From a bacterium (GTDB lineage Bacteria; Bacillota; Clostridia; Oscillospirales; Acutalibacteraceae): a stretch of 5,866 nt of DNA. This document shows positions 1 through 4,916 of this stretch, in pieces. Where the stretch lies: contig SFWF01000080.1 of NCBI GenBank assembly GCA_004560045.1, positions 1-5,866 of the forward strand, read 5' to 3'. The translations under genes were made by a program, and so were the position numbers. Position 1 is the stretch's first letter; the number at the start of each line of letters is the position of its first letter. The notes beneath the pieces are model-generated. The model worked only from the letters and a program-made list of their open reading frames with translations, was not told the origin of the DNA and made no database searches.

Positions 1-917
1 TCTGAGAATTTATTTTTATCCCCCGAATATACCGCTTCCTCCACAAGGGTTATATATTCCGTTATGAAGGCAAGCTGTTTTTCGTTTTTTACCTCGCTTT
101 TTACGGTATAAAGGTTCTCCCCCACACCAAAGGTTACATCCCCCTCGTCAGGGGCTCTGGCGTAGCGGTCGAGCTCGATAAGAAAGCCGTTTTCATACCC
201 CGCAAGGCTATCGTCGACGGGAACGCGGCCCTTTGCGACCTCTATCTGCTCGGTCAGCTCGTAGACTCCCTCGTACTCCCCGTTAAGATAGACGTGAACG
301 GCTAAAAAGCAGGGGGACACGGGTATTCCCGAAAGCATTTCGCCAAGTCGCTTTGCGGCGAAATTTCTGAGCATCGTCCTGTCTCCGCGGTTCGGAATAA
401 GCACCCAGTCGCGGTTAGCGTCGGTATCGATACCGAAGGGATTTACCTTTTTATCGAACTTAAGCTTATAGGGGAACTTTCCGAAGCGCTGCGCCACCGA
501 GAGGCTTCCGTTTCCCCTTACCCTTACGTTTGCGGCGAGGTTTTCGAGAAGGTAGTCTTCTCCTTCGTTTTCGAGGCCGACGGTACAGCGTATACTTTCC
601 TTATCGTCGGGTATGGGCTTTCCCCGCTCGGTCTTTATTCGAATTACGGGTATGGTTTCCCGCTTGGGCTCCGCCTCGGGAGGAGCATCGGGCTTTGAGC
701 TTTCGGATTTTGAGCTTTCGGATTTTGAGCTTTCGGATTTTGAGCTTTCGGGGACGGGCTCGGAGGAGGATGGCGTCTGCGACGGGGAGGGCGGGGAGGA
801 GGATGACGTCTGCGACGAGGAGGGAGGGGAGGAAAGGGTCTCCTCGGTTTTTTTACCGCAGGCGGAAATACTCATAACGACGGTAAGCGCCAAAATCGCG
901 CACAGTATTCGTCTCAA
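1..917 (-). CDS. CotH kinase family lipoprotein, 5' part (3' end outside window)
   Basis: This is a secreted lipoprotein of the CotH family, whose founding member is the spore-coat protein kinase CotH; many clostridial members are cell-surface proteins of unknown target. Translated from TTG at 917 it gives 305 codons with no stop. Residues 1-20 form a lipoprotein signal (RR near the start, a hydrophobic core, lipobox ISAC with Cys20). Residues 24-80 are a low-complexity Ser/Pro/Gln/Glu linker. The CotH domain starts near residue 87. Family hallmarks are VRVRGNGS (131-138), the K-F-PYKLKFDKK stretch (147-157), NRDWVLIPN (168-176), LRNFAAKRL (183-191), HVYLNGEYEGVYELTEQI (208-225) and GFLIELD (244-250). 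The later part of the fold, which holds the WDxD-type catalytic region in known CotH kinases, is off the left edge, so kinase activity cannot be judged. The TTG start is chosen because a strong GGGAGGTGAG site precedes it and no other in-frame start keeps the signal peptide. Confidence 0.88.
   Translation of the reverse strand, partial: MRRILCAILALTVVMSISACGKKTEETLSSPPSSSQTSSSSPPSPSQTPSSSEPVPESSKSESSKSESSKSESSKPDAPPEAEPKRETIPVIRIKTERGKPIPDDKESIRCTVGLENEGEDYLLENLAANVRVRGNGSLSVAQRFGKFPYKLKFDKKVNPFGIDTDANRDWVLIPNRGDRTMLRNFAAKRLGEMLSGIPVSPCFLAVHVYLNGEYEGVYELTEQIEVAKGRVPVDDSLAGYENGFLIELDRYARAPDEGDVTFGVGENLYTVKSEVKNEKQLAFITEYITLVEEAVYSGDKNKFS
696..751 (-). repeat. 15-bp tandem repeat, about 3.7 copies, in the CotH-protein linker
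   Basis: Three exact copies of a 15-bp unit (TGAGCTTTCGGATTT on the plus strand) occupy 696-710, 711-725 and 726-740, followed by a partial fourth copy to about 751. On the coding (minus) strand they encode ESSKS pentapeptides, residues about 57-76 of the lipoprotein. Because 15 is a multiple of three, gain or loss of copies would change linker length without shifting the frame. The exact DNA identity, including synonymous positions, points to recent duplication by slippage rather than protein-level selection alone. Confidence 0.93.
763..828 (-). repeat. 33-bp tandem duplication in the CotH-protein linker
   Basis: Two adjacent 33-bp copies, 763-795 and 796-828, differ at three positions by my reading (773/806, 785/818 and 792/825). 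On the coding strand they encode 11-residue Ser/Pro/Gln/Thr-rich units containing PPSSSQT and PPSPSQT, immediately after the lipidated cysteine and before the ESSKS repeats. Together with the 15-bp array this makes nearly the whole spacer between membrane anchor and folded domain a product of tandem duplication. Confidence 0.85.
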
Positions 918-920
918 AAG

Positions 921-930
921 CTCACCTCCC
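921..930 (-). promoter_or_regulatory. Ribosome binding site fixing the TTG start of the CotH-family gene
   Basis: On the minus strand this reads GGGAGGTGAG, an almost full complement to the 16S rRNA 3' end. It is separated by a few bases from the TTG at 917-915. It is the main reason for accepting TTG as the start codon; the next in-frame ATG lies inside the signal peptide at residue 15. Confidence 0.8.
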
Positions 931-945
931 GATAATTCTACCCCC

Positions 946-974
946 ATACTACCATAAATTCGGGACAAAATCAA
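946..974 (-). promoter_or_regulatory. Sigma-A-type extended -10 promoter for the CotH-family gene
   Basis: On the minus strand there is a -35 box TTGATT (974-969), a 17-bp spacer and a -10 box TAGTAT (951-946) preceded by TGG, an extended -10 motif. The predicted transcription start is near 939, giving a leader of only about 22 nt before the TTG codon. The boxes are seen directly; activity is inferred. Confidence 0.75.
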
Positions 975-989
975 GGCCTATGCCCTTGA
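971..989. promoter_or_regulatory. Imperfect palindrome between the two divergent -35 boxes (possible operator)
   Basis: TCAAGG at 971-976 is the inverted complement of CCTTGA at 984-989, centred on 980, with one more matching pair inside (978/982). The arms include most of the TTGA of each -35 box, so part of the symmetry follows simply from two promoters facing apart. A regulator bound here could control both genes, but that is inference. Confidence 0.3.
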
Positions 990-1014
990 CAATAGCTTTT
1001 TTACGTGATATAAT
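986..1014 (+). promoter_or_regulatory. Perfect-consensus sigma-A promoter with extended -10, for the 234-aa lipoprotein
   Basis: TTGACA at 986-991, a 17-bp spacer, and TATAAT at 1009-1014, with TGA at 1006-1008 forming the extended -10 (TGN). All twelve core bases match consensus at the ideal spacing. The likely transcription start is near 1021, giving a leader of about 22 nt. This implies a high level of expression unless repressed, and it agrees with the gene's codon use. Confidence 0.9.
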
Positions 1015-1028
1015 TTTCAAAAAATTTC

Positions 1029-1034
1029 GAGGTG
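1029..1034 (+). promoter_or_regulatory. Ribosome binding site deciding the lipoprotein start at 1043
   Basis: GAGGTG is followed by exactly eight T residues (1035-1042) and then ATG at 1043. This rules out the upstream in-frame ATG at 980, which lies before the promoter's -35 box and would not be transcribed. The uninterrupted T8 gives a single-stranded, unstructured approach to the start codon. Confidence 0.8.
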
Positions 1035-1042
1035 TTTTTTTT

Positions 1043-1747
1043 ATGAAAAAACTATTAGCATTACTTTTATGTTTAGCCCTTGTCCTCAGCTTTGCGGCCT
1101 GCAGCCCCGTGAGCAACGATAGCATCCGCGGTTCTGTCACTCAGAAGCCTTCGGCAGACGCAGATAACGACGATACCGCCGACGAAGAGACTCCCGAATT
1201 TTCCATCGGCGTAAATACCGGTAACAAGTGGGAAAACAGCTACTTAGGTCTCGGCTGTAAGCTTAGCGACGAATTCACCTTCTACGATGATGACGAGATC
1301 GAAGAGCTCAACCGCAACACTATGCAGTCCTTAGGCGAGAGCCTCGGCGACGATTATCTTGAAAGCATCAAGGATCTCGACTTCTTCTACGATATGTACG
1401 TTACCACCGAGGACGCTTCCTCTACCATTAACGTTATGATCGAAAACCATACCGCTTCCGAGCTCATTGGCTTTGACGCAAAGAAGAGCATTGAGAAGAC
1501 CTTACCCAACCTTAAGTCCTCCTACGAGGGAATGGGCTACACCAATGTTCAGGTAAGCGCTACCACCTTGACCCTCGCAGGCAAGACCTTCCAGGCCGCT
1601 AAGCTTACCGCCGATTTCCAAAGCCTTACCGCTACCGCATATTCGGCTATGGGCAGAGTCGGAAATCATCTCTACTCTATCGCCATCTTCTCCTTCGATC
1701 CCGAAAAGCTCCAGGAGCTTATCGATTCCTTCTACGTAGTAGACTAA
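1043..1747 (+). CDS. Secreted lipoprotein of unknown function, 234 aa
   Basis: I do not recognise a named family. Residues 1-20 are a classical lipoprotein signal peptide (MKKLL start, Leu/Ala-rich core, FAAC with Cys20), so the product should be lipidated and displayed on the outer face of the membrane. Residues 21-50 are an acidic, disordered tether rich in Asp, Glu, Ser and Thr. From about residue 58 there is a compact domain with NSYLGLGCKL, typical of small clostridial lipoproteins with a 'translocated, folded beta/alpha' look, ending SFDPEKLQELIDSFYVVD. There are no Cys pairs or obvious catalytic motifs. Codon use is strongly biased: 11 of 13 Lys are AAG (the two AAA are codons 2-3), 9 of 12 Phe are TTC, and 8 of 10 Tyr are TAC, unlike the TTT/TAT-rich downstream genes. 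With the consensus promoter and its own terminator this looks like an abundant monocistronic product. A role in substrate binding or envelope stress would be speculation. Confidence 0.87.
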   Translation: MKKLLALLLCLALVLSFAACSPVSNDSIRGSVTQKPSADADNDDTADEETPEFSIGVNTGNKWENSYLGLGCKLSDEFTFYDDDEIEELNRNTMQSLGESLGDDYLESIKDLDFFYDMYVTTEDASSTINVMIENHTASELIGFDAKKSIEKTLPNLKSSYEGMGYTNVQVSATTLTLAGKTFQAAKLTADFQSLTATAYSAMGRVGNHLYSIAIFSFDPEKLQELIDSFYVVD

Positions 1748-1757
1748 TTTATCTGTC

Positions 1758-1787
1758 GCCCCCGTTTCATACGACTCGGGGGCTTTT
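1758..1787 (+). terminator. Rho-independent terminator after the lipoprotein gene
   Basis: A 7-bp G+C-only stem, GCCCCCG (1758-1764) paired with CGGGGGC (1777-1783), encloses a 12-nt loop and is followed by TTTT (1784-1787). It begins 10 nt after the lipoprotein stop codon. The T run is short, so termination may be partial. There is no T tract on the other strand, so it should act only rightward. It sits just 7 nt upstream of the comEC start codon. Confidence 0.85.
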
Positions 1788-1794
1788 AAACTCT

Positions 1795-3309
1795 ATGAAA
1801 AGACCATTTATGCTTATCGGAGGTGGAATGATTTTCGCCTCCTTTTTATTACCCGTAGCGGGCGGTCTTGTTGCGGCAGGAACGCTTATAGGAACGGCCG
1901 TTTTAGCCTTTTGTCTGTGTCCGAAGGATAAAAGCTTTTGGCCGAGAGCCGCGGTCACCTGTACCCTGCTCGTTTTGGCGGCGGTACGGTTTTTATCCTT
2001 GGACCTTTATATTTCGCATAAAACCTCCCGTTTGGCCGAATACGACGCCGAGATAGAGGCCATAGTTTACGATATTGAGCCACAGAAAAATACGAGCCGC
2101 TTCTATCTCGATATTATAAGCTCCACCGAGGAGGCGGCCGAGGGTATGTCGGCGGTGGGTTATATGTTCGAGGCTGTGACCTTTTCGGCAGGCGATAAAA
2201 TACGAGCCGAGGTGACCTTCAAGGAAAACGACGACCGATATAAGTATTCCGATTTCGATTCGGGTAAATATATTTCGGTCAAGGTAAAAAACTACGCTAT
2301 TCTCAAGCGGTCGGCCTCCCTTTTTCACAGCTTCGCCGATAAAGCGCGAAGGGGAATTCTGTCGGCCGCAAACAGTCTCGGCGCCGACGACGAGGCAAAG
2401 CTGCTCGGCGCGGTTCTTATAGGAAACAAGCGGTCGGTGACCACAGATATAAGCGACTACGTTCGGGCAACGGGGACGAGTCATATGCTGGTCGTTTCGG
2501 GACTTCATTTAGGTATTCTCTGCGGTCTCGTGATGCGGCTTTTAAAAAAGCATACCGACCGTCGGCTTACGGTTTTGATAATGACCCTTTTCGTAATTTT
2601 CATTGCGATAATTTGCCTATTTCACATTTCGATATTGCGCGCGGGGCTGACTTATATTATAATGCTTATAGGGATGCTTATCTTCAGAGACAGCGACTCG
2701 GAAAACTCCCTCGGTATGGCGACGACGATACTTGCCTTTTTCTTTCCCTATCTGTTTTATAACGTCGCCTTTATGCTTTCGGCCGCCGCAACCTTTGCGG
2801 TAATAGGCCCTGCCGGCAGTATTCTCGATACCTTCCGCTTCGGCTTTAAGGGCTCGCCGCTATATCTTCGTGCACTTAGACATATATTCGAGGTATTTAC
2901 CGTAGCGGTCTGCGCCCTTATTCTGACCCTGCCCATAACCGTTTGCTATTTCGGCTCGACCTCCCTTATAGCTCCCCTTTCGAACCTGCTTCTCAGTTTT
3001 TCGGTCACGGGGATGCTGGCGGCGGGTATGCTCGGAGCCCTTATATGGTTTGTGCCTCTGCTCGGAAAGGTCGTTTCCGTACCCTTTATTTTCGTTGCGA
3101 GACTTTTTGCGGGATATTTTCTCGCTACCGTCAAGATAATTGCCGAAAGCGGTATAGGCTTTATTGATATATCCCCCGATAAATTCATTTTCTGTGGAAT
3201 TATTACGGCACTTTTTATACCGACCGTTCATTTTATATGTAAAAAAGTAAATTCAAAAAAGGAGATAAAGCCGCGTGCTTACCGAAAAGACCCTGAAAGC
3301 CTCGATTGA
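1795..3309 (+). CDS. comEC: ComEC/Rec2-type DNA-uptake channel protein, short form without metallo-beta-lactamase domain
   Basis: ComEC proteins form the membrane channel that brings single-stranded DNA into the cytoplasm during natural transformation. The 504-aa product has N-terminal hydrophobic segments (about 5-42 and 50-72), an extracellular soluble region (about 75-185, the DUF4131/OB-like part), and a polytopic Competence domain (about 198-483). Family hallmarks are LLGAVLIGNK (203-212), TGTSHMLVVSGLHLG (226-240, the SGLH signature), ILRAGLTYIIM (280-290), FMLSAAATFA (326-335) and LPITVCYFGS (379-388). Full-length ComEC is usually about 700-800 aa and ends in a metallo-beta-lactamase-like domain; here the protein stops soon after the last membrane segment, with no HxHxDH motif. 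The start at 1795 gives MKRP, as is common in the family, but has no convincing ribosome site. An alternative ATG at 1828 follows GGAGGTGG at a short spacing and would remove 11 residues. The 3' end overlaps holA by 35 nt. Confidence 0.9.
   Translation: MKRPFMLIGGGMIFASFLLPVAGGLVAAGTLIGTAVLAFCLCPKDKSFWPRAAVTCTLLVLAAVRFLSLDLYISHKTSRLAEYDAEIEAIVYDIEPQKNTSRFYLDIISSTEEAAEGMSAVGYMFEAVTFSAGDKIRAEVTFKENDDRYKYSDFDSGKYISVKVKNYAILKRSASLFHSFADKARRGILSAANSLGADDEAKLLGAVLIGNKRSVTTDISDYVRATGTSHMLVVSGLHLGILCGLVMRLLKKHTDRRLTVLIMTLFVIFIAIICLFHISILRAGLTYIIMLIGMLIFRDSDSENSLGMATTILAFFFPYLFYNVAFMLSAAATFAVIGPAGSILDTFRFGFKGSPLYLRALRHIFEVFTVAVCALILTLPITVCYFGSTSLIAPLSNLLLSFSVTGMLAAGMLGALIWFVPLLGKVVSVPFIFVARLFAGYFLATVKIIAESGIGFIDISPDKFIFCGIITALFIPTVHFICKKVNSKKEIKPRAYRKDPESLD
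1819..1825 (+). promoter_or_regulatory. Possible internal ribosome binding site before the alternative comEC start at 1828
   Basis: GGAGGTG lies just upstream of an in-frame ATG at 1828, with a gap of 4 nt from GGAGG. It also encodes the Gly-Gly-Gly at residues 9-11, so it may be coincidental. It matters because the start at 1795 has only the G-run of the terminator's 3' arm (1778-1782) as an upstream purine stretch, 12 nt away. Confidence 0.35.
3258..3266 (+). promoter_or_regulatory. Ribosome binding site for holA inside the comEC 3' end
   Basis: AAAGGAGAT, a strong Shine-Dalgarno match, lies upstream of the GTG at 3275, with 10 nt between GGAG and the start codon. It is embedded in codons for the basic tail of ComEC (KKEIK) and supports GTG 3275 as the holA start. 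Confidence 0.75.
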
Positions 3310-4321
3310 GTCGGGCAGTCTGCTCCCGGTCTATATTATCGCCGGAGAGGATATTTATCTTAAGAAGCAGGCTCTCGACCGAATAATCAAGGCGGCCGTC
3401 GAGCCCGACGACGAGATGAATCTTATAAAATACGAATACGGTGTAAATCTTCAGGAGGTCTACGACGAGGTAAACGGCTTCCCCCTTATGGCCGATAAAA
3501 AGTGTGTCGTTTTTAAGGATTTCGACCTTGAGGACGCCGACAAGGCCGAATTCGAAAAGTTTTTGGAGCTTGCCGGCGAGTCTTATGAGACCACGGTTTT
3601 CGTTATTTATTTCGGTTCTGCCGAAAGTGACGTTATAAAATCGGCGAAATTCAAAAAGCTTGTTTCGGCGGTAGAGGGCGCGGGAGGCGCTTTCGTCAAG
3701 CTCGACTATAAAACTCCCGAGGAGCTTGTGCGCTGGCTTTCGGCCTCGGCCAAAAAGCAGGGCTGTACTTTAAGCCCTCAAAACGCGCGGTATATAACCG
3801 AGATCTGCTCCCTCGATATAAGCGTTCTTACCCGCGAGCTTACGAAGCTTTGTACCTTCGCCGGATCGGGCGAGATCACGAAAGAGATCATAAACAAGGT
3901 CTGTGTTAAGTCGGTTGAGGCCGAGGTCTGGGACCTTTCGAAAAAGGTGCTTGCAGGCGACTCGGCGGGGGCGCTGAATCTTCTTGACGAGCTTTACTAT
4001 ATGAATATCGAGCCGATCGTAATTTTTTACAGTATTTCGTCGGCCTACGTCGATATGTACCGTGCCTTTTGCTGTAAGGCCGAGGGCAAAAAGCCCGAGA
4101 CTATGGGAGACGCCTTCGCTCTTGGCAAACGCGGCTTCGTGCTCTCCCGTGCGGCAGGAAATCTCAGGCGGTTCGATAAGAAAAAGCTCGACATCTCTCT
4201 TGACGCTATCGTAAAAACCGAAAGAGAGCTAAAAAGCTATTCGGGAAACGATCGTGCCGCTATTGAAAAGCTTATAGTCAGACTCATATATATTATGAAA
4301 ACGGGTGAAGCCCTTGATTAA
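3275..4321 (+). CDS. holA: DNA polymerase III delta subunit (clamp loader)
   Basis: The delta subunit opens the beta sliding clamp as part of the clamp-loader complex (delta, delta', tau/gamma) at the replication fork in the cytoplasm. The 348-aa length fits the family (about 340-350 aa in Firmicutes). The N-terminal AAA+-like domain opens with PVYIIAGEDIYLKKQALDRI (18-37), where the ATP-binding P-loop is degenerate as usual for delta. FPLMADKKCVVFKDFD (69-84) is the next conserved strand and helix, near the clamp-interacting region. The middle domain includes TPEELVRWLSASAKKQG (147-163) and the conserved SLDISVLTRELTKL (179-192). The C-terminal collar domain runs from about 215 and contains LKSYSGNDRAAIEKLIVRL (319-337). 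The start is GTG at 3275, overlapping comEC by 35 nt. In many Firmicutes comEC is followed directly by holA, which supports both calls. The rpsT gene often found next to holA is not seen here. Confidence 0.95.
   Translation: MLTEKTLKASIESGSLLPVYIIAGEDIYLKKQALDRIIKAAVEPDDEMNLIKYEYGVNLQEVYDEVNGFPLMADKKCVVFKDFDLEDADKAEFEKFLELAGESYETTVFVIYFGSAESDVIKSAKFKKLVSAVEGAGGAFVKLDYKTPEELVRWLSASAKKQGCTLSPQNARYITEICSLDISVLTRELTKLCTFAGSGEITKEIINKVCVKSVEAEVWDLSKKVLAGDSAGALNLLDELYYMNIEPIVIFYSISSAYVDMYRAFCCKAEGKKPETMGDAFALGKRGFVLSRAAGNLRRFDKKKLDISLDAIVKTERELKSYSGNDRAAIEKLIVRLIYIMKTGEALD
4304..4308 (+). promoter_or_regulatory. Weak ribosome binding site supporting the TTG start of the Toprim gene
   Basis: GGTGA matches the 3' part of the anti-Shine-Dalgarno complement and lies 5 nt before the TTG at 4314. 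The competing GTG at 4305 lies within this very site and has no purine-rich site of its own upstream. Confidence 0.45.
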
Positions 4322-4916
4322 AATAAAAGAGGCAATAATCTGTGAGGGAAAGTACGATAAGATCCGCCTTTCGGGTATTTTCGACACGGTTATCATAACC
4401 ACCGACGGCTTTAGAATCTTTAAAGACCCCGAGAAAAAAGCCCTTATAAAGCTGTTGGCCGAAAGGCAGGGCATCGTAATCCTGACCGACAGCGACGGTG
4501 CGGGACAGCTAATAAGAAAATATCTCGAGAAGTTAGTTCCGAAGGACAGGGTCAAAAACCTTTATCTCCCCGAGCTTCAGGGCAAGGAAAAGCGCAAGAC
4601 CTCCCCCTCCGCCGCAGGGCTTTTGGGGGTTGAAGGCACCGACAACGAGATAATCCTTGCGGCCGCAAAGCGGGCGGGAATACTTTCGGAAATAACCGAA
4701 AAAGAGGGAAAGAAAATCTCGAAAACCGACCTTTTTAATTTAGGTATTTCGGGCGGCGAGGGCTCTAAAGAAAAGCGCAAAAGCCTTCTTTCCTATTTAA
4801 AGCTCCCAACCGTTCTTACCGCAAACTCCCTTTTGGAGGTTATAAACTCCCTATACTCTTATGAAGAATTTCTTTCGGAGGCAGAAAAATGGAACCGAGA
4901 ATCGGCTCAAAGCTGA
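4314..4916 (+). CDS. Toprim-domain protein related to ribonuclease M5 (rnmV-like, DUF4093-type C-terminus)
   Basis: RNase M5 in Bacillus trims 5S rRNA precursor using a Toprim active site. Read from TTG 4314 (200 aa; RNase M5 is usually about 180-190 aa) the protein begins MIKIKEAIICEGKYDKIRLS, the expected family start. The Toprim acidic residues are Glu11 in EGKYD and Asp59/Asp61 in TDSDGAG (58-64), with GIVILTD just before. A basic loop, QGKEKRKTSPS (89-99), then GVEGTDNE (105-112) matches the position of the G-V-E-H/G stretch of M5. The C-terminal half (about 135-195, KTDLFNLGISGG...) resembles the helical DUF4093 region. It overlaps holA by 8 nt (17 nt if the GTG at 4305 is used) and the WYL gene by 28 nt. 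True 5S maturation is likely but not shown; a different structured-RNA or DNA target is possible, because classical rnmV sits beside rsmA/ksgA, not holA. Confidence 0.78.
   Translation: MIKIKEAIICEGKYDKIRLSGIFDTVIITTDGFRIFKDPEKKALIKLLAERQGIVILTDSDGAGQLIRKYLEKLVPKDRVKNLYLPELQGKEKRKTSPSAAGLLGVEGTDNEIILAAAKRAGILSEITEKEGKKISKTDLFNLGISGGEGSKEKRKSLLSYLKLPTVLTANSLLEVINSLYSYEEFLSEAEKWNRESAQS
4877..4881 (+). promoter_or_regulatory. Ribosome binding site of the WYL regulator gene
   Basis: GGAGG ends exactly 7 nt before the ATG at 4889 and lies inside the coding region of the Toprim gene. This is the best-placed Shine-Dalgarno site in the right-hand operon and fixes the start despite the 28-nt overlap. 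Confidence 0.85.

Noticed and set aside
696..751. CRISPR-like array
   Set aside because: The 15-bp units are directly adjacent with no unique spacers, and they are in frame inside a coding region.
530..957. Two plus-strand open frames across the repeat region
   Set aside because: They are antisense shadows of the CotH-family gene; their repeated LSFRI and FELSD peptides arise only from the 15-bp DNA repeat, and neither has a ribosome site or promoter.
980..1042. Upstream in-frame ATG at 980 as the lipoprotein start
   Set aside because: It lies ahead of the promoter's -35 box, so it would not be in the transcript, and it would bury the signal peptide behind 21 extra residues.
1993..2508. 171-aa minus-strand open frame opposite comEC
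   Set aside because: It lies wholly inside the well-supported comEC gene and its translation has no recognisable domain, ribosome site or promoter.
3180..3274. Possible AT-rich internal promoter for holA
   Set aside because: The stretch is AT-rich with TATA-like words, but I could not find a -35 and -10 pair at acceptable spacing, so it is left only as something to test.
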